From: Leptodactylus fallax
Taxonomy: Eukaryota; Chordata; Amphibia; Anura; Leptodactylidae
Length of the DNA: 64,000 bases
Direction of reading: 5' to 3'
NCBI GenBank assembly: GCA_947044405.1
Contig: CAMRHE010000197.1
Coordinates: 744,001 to 808,000 of the forward strand
The position numbers and the translations under genes were made by a program. A model generated the notes under the pieces. That model ran no database searches. It saw only the letters and a program-made list of their open reading frames with translations, and had not been told where the DNA came from. This document shows positions 34,953-45,634 of the stretch, piece by piece (positions within the stretch are counted from its first letter, which is position 1; every line of letters begins with the position of its first letter).

Positions 34953-35934
34953 TCACATTTGGGCAAGGTGTGGACGTACGTATGATTTATACCTCTGCAA
35001 TTCCCACCTACCGATACGTCGGACCACCTCCGAGCTCAACCCCCAACTAGCTGCTTCAGTCGCTGCGCCAATGCGAAAAGAGTGTGGAGCATATTGAGAG
35101 GCGTCAAGGCCCAGCGAGTCCAAACAACCCCTAAAAACAGCCGAGAACTGATAACGGGAAAGGTACGAACCATCCTCATGACGCAGGAGGGGACCGCCCG
35201 CAGAAGCTGGAACCAACCCCCCGAAAAACAAGCAAACAACGCACCGGGCACATATCTGACCCTACAACCGCACCCAGGCGCAGATACTTCCCTGCCCCCG
35301 CCTGATCCGTCTTAGACCTGCGAACCCTGACCACTAGGACCCCTTCCTCCATGTACACATCATCCACCTGTAAACCACCCGGCCGCTTAGTCGACACGGA
35401 CACCAACTCACCCACCCTGAGAGCCCCGAAAAAAGCTAGAGAAAAAGCCAGGTGAAACAAAACGCATTCATAGTGCAAAGAACAAAAACGGCCTAGCTCC
35501 AACCCCAAACGCTCCAAAAGCTGAAATGTAACCGGGCGCCGTGTGTCACTACTTCCCCTGCCCCTGCGGAACCCCTTAAGCGCACGTTAAACCAAGAAAT
35601 GTTTGGTAAAGTCCGCCAAACCCCTCAGCATGAAACCAAATGCCAATGCCGCTACCGCGCCATTAACTTTCGCCACGGACCATCCATCTGAAGACCAACG
35701 GCTTAACAAGAACAATAAAGCCCCAACCCTATCCTCATCAGTATGTACCTGACCTAAATCTCCCACCCAATCCTCCCAAAGCTGCCAAGCCCTTGAATAC
35801 TTATCCCAGGTGCCGGGGGCCAACGATGCCTGAATCAATGTCCCTGCTTTTCGCAAACCAAGTCCCATAATTCTGGAGGACATGGAATCCCTTCCACTTT
35901 CGCCCCCGGAGCCAGGGCACGAAACCGCTCCCAC
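34953..35934 (-). pseudogene. Ngaro tyrosine recombinase (YR), one stop and one frameshift
   Basis: N-terminal core-binding part AGTLIQASLAPGTWDKYSRAW (first 20 residues shown in part) leads to KHFLV, then TAA at 35587-35589. The same frame continues through FFGALRVGELVS (first catalytic Arg), VVRVRRSKTDQAG and MCPVRCLLVFRG. A one-base length change in the G run at about 35218-35223 then shifts the frame, and coding resumes as LLRHEDGSYLSRYQF, APHSFRIGAATEA (His-x-x-Arg) and IGRWELQRYKSYVRP (catalytic Tyr). All R-H-R-Y residues remain. This family inserts the circular cDNA by site-specific recombination, which explains the lack of a target duplication. Broken, but only lightly. Confidence 0.9.
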
Positions 35935-37682
35935 TGGAAACGAGACAAAGAATCAGCAACGTCATTTTTAACCCCCGGAACATGTACTGCCGCCACCCAT
36001 GCATTCAGGCACAAGCAACGCAATACTAAACGCTGAAGCAACTTGATGACTGGAGGAGAAGACGCAGTCACATTATTAATGGCCGACACAACTGACATGT
36101 TATCACAATGAAACCTAACTTTTTTATCCTGGAACGCCCCACCCCATATGGACACCGCGACTAAAATCGGGAATAACTCAAGTACAGTCAAATTCCGCGT
36201 CAGACCTTGTACACGCCACGACGCAGGCCAAGGAGCGGCGCACCACTGCCCCCTGTAATAGGCCCCAAAACCGTGGCCCCCTGCCGCATCCGTAAAGAGG
36301 TCACAATCGAACACATCGATCACAGCTGACTGGACCAGTGATCTACCATTGAACTGGTCTAAAAATGTGTCCCATATTGCCAGGTCCTCCTGATGTATCA
36401 CCCCCAGCCGAATAAAGTGTCGTGGATTTGACACCCCTTTCATGGCCCCTTCCAGCCGGCGACAAAAAATCCTACCCATGGGGATAATGCGGCAGGCAAA
36501 ATTTAAACTGCCTAACAATGACTGGAGGTCGCGCAAAGTAATTTTTCGCATGTGACGAGCACGCCTCACCCTCTCCCTAAGATCAACCAGCTTGTCACCA
36601 GGCAACCGGAATTCCATTGCCACAGTGTCAAGCTCTATGCCCAAGAAACTCAATCTAGTGCACGGACCCTCAGTCTTTTCCGGTGGCAACGGTACCCCAA
36701 ACTTACTGGCGACCCACTGCGTGGTTGCCAGCAAAACCACGCATACATCGGAGCCCGCTGGACCTATACAGAGGAAATCATCGAGGTAGTGTATCACTGA
36801 CTCAACCCCCGACACATCCCGAATTACCGACTCTAAAAAGGTGCTGAACGCCTCAAAGTATGCGCACGATATTGAGCAACCCATAGGGAGGCAACGATCC
36901 ACGTAATACCCGCCGTCCCAGTAGCAGCCCAGTAACCTAACGCTGTCAGGGTGTACCGGCAGTAACCTGAACGCCGCCTCCACATCCGTCTTAGCTAAGA
37001 GGGCCCCTGGACCGCAACACCGTACCCAATGCACAGCTGCATCAAACGAGGTATATACTACCGAACAAAGCTCGGGTGCAATACCATCGTTGACCGACGC
37101 TCCTATGGGATAAGACAAATGATGTATGAGCCAAAACTGATTCGGCTCCTTCTTCGGCACCACCCCCAAAGGAGATACAATTAAACCTTCCAAAGGGGGT
37201 GATGCAAAGGGGCCCGCCATGCGCCCCAAGGCCACCTCCTTCCTCAGTTTTTTGGACACCACCCCCGAGTGTTCCGCTGCCGACCTCAAGTTAGTTATAC
37301 AAAAGGGGACTGTGTGCGTCGGCAGGGGAATCCTAAAACCCTCCCTAAAACCTTCTACCAGAAACTTTGCACTCTCCCTGTTAACATAACTATTTAGGTA
37401 CGGAAGCATGGCTTCCAGCTTCACCGGCGTCTGCCCCTTGTCCACTATTAGGCAAGGCCTTGGTCCTTTGTTTGCGCAAGCAACGTGCCGCACCATGGGA
37501 CACCCCTCCGCAGAATGAACAGGCATGTTTGAATCTACAGTTGAAGCCAAATTTACATTGGGCTTCATTGAACTGCCAACACAGCCCGTAACGTTGCTGG
37601 GCCTGTGCACCTGCCCCCCCTGAGCCGTAACTGAGACCACTATGGCCGGTTCCACCGGCCGCCCCAGGAAAGGACTGGCCAA
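35835..37682 (-). CDS. Ngaro reverse transcriptase / RNase H
   Basis: 615 codons, uninterrupted. The N-terminal 80-100 residues overlap the zinc-finger part of ORF1 in another frame and may not be translated. RT: KTDVEAAFRLLPV (Asp233), LPMGCSISCAYFE, and the catalytic HYLDDFL (YLDD at 299-302), then SFLGIELDTV. RNase H: DLFTDAAGGHGFGAYY (Asp465), LTVLELFPI (Glu502), RFHCDNMSVV (Asp527), NDVADSLSR (Asp577). All four RNase H acids are visible. It copies element RNA to DNA and removes the RNA strand. The 3' end overlaps the recombinase frame by 100 bp. Looks functional at the motif level. Confidence 0.92.
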   Translation of the reverse strand: MASPFLGRPVEPAIVVSVTAQGGQVHRPSNVTGCVGSSMKPNVNLASTVDSNMPVHSAEGCPMVRHVACANKGPRPCLIVDKGQTPVKLEAMLPYLNSYVNRESAKFLVEGFREGFRIPLPTHTVPFCITNLRSAAEHSGVVSKKLRKEVALGRMAGPFASPPLEGLIVSPLGVVPKKEPNQFWLIHHLSYPIGASVNDGIAPELCSVVYTSFDAAVHWVRCCGPGALLAKTDVEAAFRLLPVHPDSVRLLGCYWDGGYYVDRCLPMGCSISCAYFEAFSTFLESVIRDVSGVESVIHYLDDFLCIGPAGSDVCVVLLATTQWVASKFGVPLPPEKTEGPCTRLSFLGIELDTVAMEFRLPGDKLVDLRERVRRARHMRKITLRDLQSLLGSLNFACRIIPMGRIFCRRLEGAMKGVSNPRHFIRLGVIHQEDLAIWDTFLDQFNGRSLVQSAVIDVFDCDLFTDAAGGHGFGAYYRGQWCAAPWPASWRVQGLTRNLTVLELFPILVAVSIWGGAFQDKKVRFHCDNMSVVSAINNVTASSPPVIKLLQRLVLRCLCLNAWVAAVHVPGVKNDVADSLSRFQWERFRALAPGAKVEGIPCPPELWDLVCEKQGH

Positions 37683-39171
37683 AGCGAGCTGGCGCCATAA
37701 CCCGAAGCCACAAACCTATATCTTTCTGGTCCCACCGTATGCTGGGCCGAACCGCCTTACGCTGACGGAACTGCTCATCATACCGCAGCCATGTCTGACC
37801 CCCATACACCTCACCTATAGAGTCCTGATAGCAAAAAAGCCCCGAACAGTTGTCAGGAGCCTTTTCACCAATGACACTCGCTAAAATGGCAAAGGCCTGA
37901 AGCCAATTAGCAAAAGTCTGTGGAATCAGGCGCCACCTACGTTTTTCTTCCTCCTCTTTTTTGCTATCCTCCTTCTTACTCTTGTCTAAGTTAAATTTAG
38001 CTAAAGGGAGCAAGGAGAAGATTTCGACGTACTCGTCCTTCCAAATCTTCTCCCTCACTTCCTTTTTTAAATGCGCCCCTAGAGGACCCTCAAAACACAC
38101 ATAAACCTCCCCCCGAGCCCTGTCGTCTAGCCTCACCGAATCAACCTTCTCTTTATCTGTCTGGACAGACACTGTGACACCCGCCGGAGCCCCTACCACC
38201 GGCGCACTCTGTGACGCTACTGACTGGACCGCAGGAGGGACCCATGCCGCCACCGGGGAACCGCTAACACTCTGTTCGCAGCGCGACAGTAGCTCCCTCA
38301 CGCTACCCAATAGCTCCCTAATCCCCTCAGAAGCTACACCACCACCCACTGGGGACTCCGGCCTATCTATCCCTAACCCCTGGGACATTAGAATAGGAGG
38401 AAATGGACACGACAATGAATGGTACTCACCAGACTGCGTAGGTGCTGTGGGCCCACCAGTCGACGGTCCTGCATCCTGCTGACCTGGGTCGCTGTACAGG
38501 AGAACGCTGGCGCCTGTTGATTGTTGAGAACCATCCCGCTGACAGCTGCAGCACGACCGACATCCCTGGGAAGGTTGACCTGCACCCGCGTATGCACTTG
38601 AAACCACTGGATGCACCTCGGACCGGGGCTGTGGTGCCGTGAAGGAGGGGCCAGCGCCGTGCTGCTCGTCGTTCAGAATTTCTCGCTGCTGTACCGAGGG
38701 CACTTGGCAAGCCGGAACTGACGGGACTTGAAGACCCAGTCCCCCTCCCGCTGGAGCATCACAGGAGGGGACCTCTGCACCACGTGCTGTAGCCATATGG
38801 AGACTGGATGTGGAGGTCCCCCCACTAAGGCCAGTGGCAGGGATCTCCACCTCCGCAGGGGCCAGGCGACTGGCAGGATTCCTCCCAGACCGGGACCTCC
38901 GCCCCTGAGCAGTGGAGCGGGGTGCCCGGCCCGGAGGGGCCCGAGAGGGACTCCTATGTCGCCGGGCCCTAGGGGGCTCATCGGGGCTCAAACGTGCTGG
39001 CGGGCGAGTCCTGCGTGGCCGCCGCCGCTCAGACGCCTCTGGGGGTAGTGAAGGGTTAATGGGGGGGGCAGCAGGCTGCATAATGTCAGCCAGCAGCTCC
39101 TGCAGCCAGGCCTCTCCATGGACGCCGGCAGCAGCTCTTATCTGCTCCAGGATGGTATCGAGGGATGCCAT
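37390..39171 (-). CDS. Ngaro ORF1, Gag-like protein with C-terminal zinc finger
   Basis: 593 codons, uninterrupted, from MASLDTILEQIRAAAGVHGE. The first 120 residues are Arg/Pro-rich and basic, followed by a Ser/Gly/Pro-rich linker. A more ordered region begins near residue 340 (VRLDDRARGEVYVCFEGPLG) with an acidic/basic KKEDSKKEEEEKRR stretch and aromatic-rich WLQAFAILASVIG. Residues 531-564 form a CCCH-CCHC type zinc region (CWQFNEAQCKFGFNCRFKH, then CSFCGGVSHGAARC), likely for RNA binding. This layout matches the ORF1 position of Ngaro elements. Its 3' end overlaps the RT frame by 293 bp, so RT expression may need frameshifting or a separate start. Nucleocapsid role is inferred. Confidence 0.8.
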   Translation of the reverse strand: MASLDTILEQIRAAAGVHGEAWLQELLADIMQPAAPPINPSLPPEASERRRPRRTRPPARLSPDEPPRARRHRSPSRAPPGRAPRSTAQGRRSRSGRNPASRLAPAEVEIPATGLSGGTSTSSLHMATARGAEVPSCDAPAGGGLGLQVPSVPACQVPSVQQREILNDEQHGAGPSFTAPQPRSEVHPVVSSAYAGAGQPSQGCRSCCSCQRDGSQQSTGASVLLYSDPGQQDAGPSTGGPTAPTQSGEYHSLSCPFPPILMSQGLGIDRPESPVGGGVASEGIRELLGSVRELLSRCEQSVSGSPVAAWVPPAVQSVASQSAPVVGAPAGVTVSVQTDKEKVDSVRLDDRARGEVYVCFEGPLGAHLKKEVREKIWKDEYVEIFSLLPLAKFNLDKSKKEDSKKEEEEKRRWRLIPQTFANWLQAFAILASVIGEKAPDNCSGLFCYQDSIGEVYGGQTWLRYDEQFRQRKAVRPSIRWDQKDIGLWLRVMAPARFGQSFPGAAGGTGHSGLSYGSGGAGAQAQQRYGLCWQFNEAQCKFGFNCRFKHACSFCGGVSHGAARCLRKQRTKALPNSGQGADAGEAGSHASVPK

Positions 39172-39206
39172 GACTACAGTGAAAAGGTGGGGGGGAGGGA
39201 GCTGAA

Positions 39207-39390
39207 CCGCTCGTTAGCATGCCGCGCAGCTCCCGGAATGGCCGCTTCCCGGGCTGCGCGGCATAGTCAATTCGAACAGGGTTAAGCCCCCGCCCCCAAT
39301 TCTTCGCGCCCTAGCGCGTTATTGGTCCCCCCTACAGCCCGCCCCCAGTCAAGTTCCCTGCGCTTTACTGCGCAGCGCTCCGGTCTCCCC
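39207..39390 (-). repeat. Ngaro split direct repeat A1 (5' terminus)
   Basis: 184 bp, matching A2. It probably contains the element promoter, since it lies directly upstream of the gag start at 39171; no TATA box is evident. Confidence 0.85.
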
Positions 39391-39392
39391 TT

Positions 39393-40390
39393 GTTGGCAA
39401 TGACAGAGGTCAAACATTTTCTGTAAGTCTTCCCAAGGTTGGCACACACTGTTGCTGGTATGTTGGCCCATTCCTCCATGAAGATCTCCTCTAGAGCAGT
39501 GATGTTTTGGGGCTGTCGCTGGGCAACACGGACTTTCAACTCTCTCCAAAGGTTTTCTATGGGGTTGAGATCTGGAGACTGGCTAGGCCACTCCAGGACC
39601 TTGAAATGCTTCATACAAACACACTCCTTCGTTGCCCTGGCGGTGTGCTTGGGATCATTGTCATGCTGAAAGACCCAGCCACGTTTCATCTTCAATGCCC
39701 TTGCTGATGGAAGGAGGTTTGCACTCAAAATCTCACAATACATGGCCCCATTCATTCTTTCATGTACACGGATCAGTCATCCCTGTCCCTTTGCAGAGAA
39801 ACAGCCCCAAAGCATGATGTTGCCACCCCCATGCTTCACAGTAGGTATGGTGTTCTTTGGATGCAACTCAGCATTCACTCTCCTCCAAACACGACGAGTT
39901 GTGTTTCTACCAAACAGTTCTACTTTGGTTTCATCTGACCATATCACATTCTCCCAATACTCTTCTGGAACATCCAAATGCTCTCTAGCAAACTTCAGAC
40001 GGGCCCGGATATGTACTGGCTTAAGCAGGGGGACACGTCTGGCACTGCAGGATCTGAGTCCCTGGCGGTGTAGTGCGTTACTGATGGTAGCCTTTGTTAC
40101 GTTAGTCCCAGCTTTCTGCAGGTCATTCTCTAGGTCCCCCCGTGTAGTTCTGGGATTTTTGCTCACCGTTCTTGTGATCATTTTGACCCCATGGGGTGAG
40201 ATCTTGCGTGGAGCCCCTGATCGAGGGAGATTATCAGTGGTCTTGTATGTCTTCCATTTTCTAATCATTGCTCCCACAGTTGATTTCTTCACACCAAGCT
40301 GCTTGCCTATTGCAGATTCAGTCTTCCCATCCTGGTGCAGGTCTACAATTTTGTTTCTGGTGTCCTTCCACAGCTCTTGGTCTTCACCAT
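39393..40390 (-). pseudogene. Tc1-C transposase, broken
   Basis: Start ATG complement at 40388-40390 (MVKTK); a missing base in the following A run shifts the frame. The main frame then runs [14 protein letters not shown], a GAPRK box, [12 protein letters not shown] (first Asp), [13 protein letters not shown], and a TGA at about 39777 where relatives have Arg. After it come [10 protein letters not shown] (second Asp) and [10 protein letters not shown] (Glu). The last residues before the Ngaro insertion are VIANKG; the expected C-terminal YITKY is found across the insertion at about 32860-32883. All three catalytic acids remain, but one frameshift, one stop and the insertion inactivate it. Confidence 0.9.
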
Positions 40391-40775
40391 AGTGGAGTTT
40401 GGAGTGTGACTGTTTGAGGTTGTGGACAGGTGTTTTTTATACTGATAACAATGTCAAACAGGAGCCATTACTACAGGTAATGAGTGGAGGACAGAGGAGC
40501 CGCTTAAAGAAAGTTACAGGTCTGTGAGATTCAGAAATCTTGCTTGTTTGTAGGTGACCAAATACTTATTTTCCACCATAATTTGCAAATAAATTCTTAA
40601 AAAATCAGACAATGTGATTTTCTAGATATGTTTTCTCATTTTGACTCTCATAGTTGAGGTCTACCTATGATGTCAATTACAGGCCGGCCTCATCTTTTTA
40701 AGTGGGAGAACTTGCACAATTGGTGGCTGACTAAATACATTTTTTCCCACTGTATAATAGCCCCCTTATATATAA

Positions 40776-41060
40776 GGGCCTAGGACCCACCAGAGGAACT
40801 TGTTCTGAGGACCCACCCAATAGCTTCCTGCTAATAGCCTACACCATGGCTCCTCCATTGACATCTTACGTATGAGCTGACTATCTGGCGTTATTGAGTA
40901 TGTTCCCTGCATTGTCATCCCCTATAGTACTGTGCAGATACCAATAGCTTCATGGACGGTTCATGCACAGGATTGTATGGAGAATGACACGACCATGGAG
41001 CACTACACGTATGTGCAAGATTATAGTGAGGGAGCTGTGATTCAGGATAGCACACAGGGC
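40776..41060. other. Spacer, no gene seen
   Basis: Transition from the TA-rich array to the next array. No feature recognised. Confidence 0.5.
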
Positions 41061-41590
41061 TGCCAGCAGGAATTTTGAGCCCCCTCCTCCCACAGTATAA
41101 TGCTCCACATGGTATATAATGCACAGTATAAAATACTACCCTAAGCCCCCCCACAGTGGCCTCACATGGTATAGAATTCTCCCGTGAGCCCCCCATGGTA
41201 TATAATGCTCCACACAGTATAATATGCTCCCCACAGCCCCAACACTGTATAATGCTCCACAGTGGCCCCACACAGTATAATATGCTCCCCAGGAGCCCCA
41301 CACAAAATAATATGCCCGACACAGTATAAAAGGCTCTCCACAGCGCCCCCCCTTGTATAATACTCCACAGTGGCCTCACATAGTATAATATGCTCCTTAG
41401 AGCCCACCCCCCACAACTGTATAATGCTCCAGAGTGGCCCCCACACAGTACAATATGCTCCCCACAGTGCCTCTCCAGTATAATGCTCCACAGTGGCCCC
41501 ACACAATATAATATGCTCTCCAGAGGGACCCCCACTATAATTCTCCACAGTTGCCCCACACAGTATAATATACTCCCCAGAGCCTTGAGC
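41061..41590. repeat. Degenerate minisatellite (CACAGTATAATGCTCC-type unit)
   Basis: Around fifteen units of CCCACACAGTATAATATGCTCC type, unit about 30 bp, in effect the complement style of the arrays at 6530 and 16440. Overlapping frames at 40915-41773 encode only repeats. Confidence 0.8.
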
Positions 41591-42070
41591 CGGTTCAGGC
41601 GAACCCCTCGAAATTAGTTTTGATGAATATTCGTGAGGTTTGCCTGTTTGTTTTAGTGCTATTATTATACCCTGGGGTTTCTTTGGCCCCCAGAGTGTAA
41701 TAATTGGAGGCCCAGAGGAGGTGAGGGAAAATAACAAACAGGTATACTCACCTTGACTTACCTCCCCGGGCATCCTAGCGCTGCTCCGCTGCTGGCTTCT
41801 TCAGGATTGCGGCTGACGTCAAGTGTTCCGGATGTCACCGCTGAGGCCTGTGATTGGACCTCAGCGGTCACGTGGGGTACGCTGACGTTATGATGCCAGG
41901 CTGACCCCCATAACCCCTGAGGCCCAATCACAGGCCTCAGTGGTGACGTCCGGTATGCGTGACGTCAGCTACAGGCCAGAAATGACCAGAAGATGACGCT
42001 GGATAGCCGGATGTCCAGGAGAGGTGAGTAAAAATGTTAATTATTTTTATAGACCTCCTCTGGGCAGGCT
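41591..42070. repeat. Foldback module related to 6063-6480
   Basis: CACCGCTGAGGCCTGTGATTGG (near 41838) pairs with CCCAATCACAGGCCTCAGTGG (near 41922); the outer parts (CCAGAGGAGGTGAG at 41712 and CTCCTCTGGGC at 42056) are also inverted copies. Non-coding. Confidence 0.65.
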
Positions 42071-43532
42071 TCTTTTGGAAAGGGGCCCTGCGGGACATGA
42101 CGCCAGACCCCTTTCCGTTATCGATGTGGCCGGGCCTGACTCCAGGATATGGAGCCTGATGGGGATGGGGGCCATCAAACTGCATCAAAACTGCATACAG
42201 TTTTGATGCGATTTTTAGTGTAGTTTCTTAATTTTACAGAAGATATACATTTATTTAATATGTTATTTAATATGTTTTACCTGTAAAATAAAGAAAACTA
42301 CAACAAAAAACCACCTTAAAACTACATGCAATTTTTTCAGATGCCATTTTGATGTAGGTTTAATGGCGTCCAACTGCACCATGTGCATGCACCCTTGCCC
42401 TCTTCTCACTTTTGCTCCTCACAACCTTTCGTTTTACTCCTGCTATAATCTGTAATAAACATGCTACATTTCCATCAAGGGAAGTCTTTCTATAATCTTA
42501 TTGTATTTTATATTGAGGATGCTGCTGTTTACTGTACTGTAATTAAGGATGCAAATGATATGTGTAACTACAGAAAGCAGAACAATAAACGCACATCATT
42601 CATATCATTAGCTTTATGTAAATATACAATGCTAGCACACAGCTGTAGATTAAACAAATGCTGAGGAACAAAGGACACAAAGGATATATCCATGAAGAAA
42701 TATATAGTGCTAGAATGCTGGTGAAAATGAAATAGGGTCAATAGAAAACCATAAACTTGAGGTTTAGTGGTACAAAATAAATATAAAAAATTCTGATACA
42801 TCCATGTTACTGCGGGGTAATAGATAAATAATATATATGCAGAGTATATAAACAAAGACCAATTTTTTTCAGTGATTGACCTCCCTCCCATTTTATTCTA
42901 TGGAGGCTGCCTCTCTCTGAAGCACATTTTTCAATGGAAAGCTGCACAGGAGCCCAGGAGGTAAGGGGGGGGGCCACTGTCACCCTAAAGCAGCCCTCTA
43001 CTGTCTCTTGCACATAAATGCCAGAGCTATTGAATTTCATTGTTAACAGTTAGTAATAAATTGTTAGACAGACATAAGAGTAGTACTCTATGACAATATA
43101 TGGAATAACAAGGAGCCCATACATTATTCTTGCACAGGGGCCCTCTACTGTCTGTGTCTGCCAATGTCCCCACTGACCTGATATTGAGGATCTATCCCCA
43201 ATACCAACATCCCTAGAAATCTTTTAGAATATAAATACATTGACCTATTTTTTATGTCTGTTGTTCCATTACTTTACAGGTATTTTCACTGTTCTCGTTG
43301 TTATTAATGTTAAGGAGCTACTGCCCTCCAGTGGTATAATAAGCTAATTTACTAGATGTAGCTCAATAAAGGAAAGACATACAAAACATCTATAAGAAAA
43401 TGAAAGTGGCTGCTTTCCCCTGGCTAAAACTGGTATCAGTGGAAGGGGATGTCTTTTTATCCACTGCTTGGATTAAATGTCATATGTAAGGCAGATGTTG
43501 CATTCTGAATATTGCAATTATTATTATTATGA
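42071..43532. other. Spacer, no gene seen
   Basis: Short palindromic bits near 42170-42210 (GCATCAAAACTGCATACAGTTTTGATGC). A G run lies at 42967-42973. No domain. Confidence 0.55.
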
Positions 43533-44221
43533 TACTAGCAGAAGGACCCAGCTTCACACGGGTATATTTAATTTTTTGTTTGTGTAGTGGCCCCATAAGA
43601 ATTGGTCAGTTTTGCACTTGACATCCAGTATGGCAGTCCAGTATAGGCACAGTCTATTTATGGCTATGTTGTTATGGAAACCTGGTAAATGAAATGTGAA
43701 CTTATATTGGCTGATGCATGTCATATGACTGAATATTTAAGGACCTGCGAACTGCTATTGACTCATACAGGTCATAAATAGCTTGGTTGCTATGGAAACC
43801 TGGTGTAAAACTGTGTGTATGTCAAGACTGAAGAACCTGCGATTTTCCTTTGGTCCATAAGCGTCATGTCATCATGTGTATCTCAGTTTGGATATCAGTG
43901 AAAAACGTGCGATCGGTTGTTATGGAAAACCTGGAGTAAAGCTGTGTGTATGTGACCTTGTGTAACAGTGTCACCCACAGCGCCCTGCCCCTTTAAACCT
44001 GACCTACAGAAGTGAAGAAAAATGGCTGGGTTGTTATGGAAACATGGAGTGCAGCTGTGTGCATGTGGCTGACAATGTCTTGTCAAATTGGAGACGGGCT
44101 TGGGTCTGCTGAGAGTTTTCATTAGCTCGAGCAGCAGCCATGCGTTTTTCTGCAGGGGGCATGAGTAGTTTAAAAACGTTTCAATTTATAAGAATGCTGA
44201 CATCCAGTATGGCAGTCCAGT

Positions 44222-44941
44222 CAGTGGCGTAAATACTGGGGTAGCAGCGGTAGCGGCTGCCACAGGTCCCAGGACATTAGGGGTCTCAGCGGGCCCCTGA
44301 TGTTTTTTTTTTTTTAATAGGCCATTACCTGCTGGTGTAACACCAGCAGGTAACGGGCCCTATTTACTTGCCGATTCCCACTCCTGCTCACGGCCACCTG
44401 CACTTCACCTTCTGCGGAGGCGGCTGTGAGCAGGAGCAGGGATCGGTAAGTAAGGCTGCGGGCCATGAACCCCACAAAACTGCTATCATTATACTCTGGG
44501 GTCTTTTCAGACACCAGGGTATAATGATCGGAAGCCCAGAGGAGGTGAGGGAACATAAAAAACACTGTTACTTACCTCTCCTGCGCTCCAGCAGGCTTCA
44601 GGCCTCCTTGGTGACATCCCAGACATCGGTGGGCCAGTCCGACGTCATTATGCGTCGCGACGCATGCCTGGCTCACGTGACATCTGGTCCAACATTGAAG
44701 AGGTAACGGGGAGTGCGCATAATACTATATGAAGTGGCCACTATAGGGCATAATACTGTGTGCAGGGGCCACTATGGGGCATAATACTGTGTGCAGGGGC
44801 CACTATGGGCCATAATAGAGTGTTTAGGGGCCACTATGGGGTATAATACTGTGTGCAGGAATGCAGTTTGCGGTTGCCGGGGGGAGGGAAGCCATGTCAA
44901 ATGTTCGCCTTGGGGCCCAGCCATTCCTAGTTACGCCACTG
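44222..44941. mobile_element. hAT-type MITE with perfect 8-bp target duplication
   Basis: Starts CAGTGGCGTAAATACTGG and ends CCTAGTTACGCCACTG. AGTCCAGT flanks it at 44214-44221 and 44942-44949. Same family as 15851-16843, with fewer internal minisatellite units (44720-44850). Confidence 0.92.
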
Positions 44942-45412
44942 AGTCCAGTATAGGTAAAGTCTATTTATGGCTGTGTTGTTATGGAAACTGGTAAATTAAA
45001 TGTGAACTTATATTGGCTGATACATGTGATATGACTGAATATTTAAGGACCCGCGAACTGCTATTGACTAATACAGGTCATAAATAGCTTGGTTGCTATG
45101 GAAACCTGGTGTAAAGCTGTGTGCCTGAGGAGACTAAGCGCCTGCGAGCTTCTATTGGCTGATAAGGGACATGTGACTGTGTGTATGCAGTTGGAATATG
45201 AGTGAAAGACTTGCAGGCTTGTATTAGCTAATAGTGGTCATTCTTTGGGAATACTGTATCTCAGGAATGGTACATCCTAGAGAGCTGAGACCCAGTCTAA
45301 AATCTTTCTGGACACCTGATGAACCTGTGTACCAAATTTGGTGAGGATCAGCCCAGTCATTTGGTCACGCACAAAGAACAGACAGACAAACAGACAGAAA
45401 CTCATTTTTATA
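44713..45412. repeat. Left arm of a 0.7-kb inverted duplication
   Basis: Inverted counterpart of 49892-50596. It covers the last 230 bp of the hAT MITE, its target duplication and the right part of repeat X. By eye the arms differ at only a handful of positions in the stretches compared. Confidence 0.9.
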
Positions 45413-45634
45413 TACAGTGCCTTGCGAAAGTATTCGGCCCCCTTGAACTTTTCAACCTTTTGCCACATTTCAGGCTTGAAACATAAGGATATAAAATTTA
45501 AATTTTTTGGTGAAGAATCAACAAGCGGGACACAATCGTGAAGTGGAACGAAATTTATTGGATATTTTAAACTTTTGTAAAAAATAAAAAACTGAAAAGT
45601 GGGGCGTGCCAAATTATTCGGCCCCCTTAAATTT

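Larger units (their letters stand above)
32884..39390 (-). mobile_element. Ngaro-type (DIRS order) tyrosine-recombinase retrotransposon
   Basis: In element direction (minus strand): A1 repeat (39390-39207), gag, RT/RNase H, tyrosine recombinase, SGNH hydrolase, then B1 (34274-33715), A2 (33712-33531), an 80-bp spacer and B2 (33450-32884). The order A1-coding-B1-A2-B2 is the split direct repeat plan of Ngaro/PAT elements. The B1/A2 joint equals the joint that would form if the element's own ends were joined in a circle. There is no long target duplication; both borders share only CCTTG. It is markedly GC- and CpG-richer than its surroundings. Confidence 0.9.
32644..40752 (-). mobile_element. 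Tc1-C: Tc1/mariner transposon split by a Ngaro element
   Basis: Flanked by TA (32642-32643 and 40753-40754). Ends begin CAGTGGGGAAAAAAAGTATT and are inverted copies. Outside the Ngaro insertion it amounts to about 1.6 kb. Same family as 1-73 and 62831-64000 and different from Tc1-A/B. Confidence 0.95.
43533..45412. mobile_element. Unclassified interspersed repeat X, carrying a hAT MITE
   Basis: Starts ACTAGCAGAAGGACCCAGC and ends in a CAGACAGACAAACAGACAG then ATTTTTATATA tail. Two internal copies of an approximately 200-bp unit (TCCAGTATGGCAGTCCAGTA, at about 43625 and 44942) show internal tandem duplication with a spacing of about 580 bp without the MITE. The tail resembles those of several frog interspersed families, but no coding remnant fixes its class. 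Its right 700 bp is duplicated in inverted form at 49892-50596. Confidence 0.6.

Noticed and set aside
34435..35097. 220-codon plus-strand frame
   Set aside because: It is antisense to the Ngaro SGNH and recombinase frames, whose motifs are clear on the minus strand.
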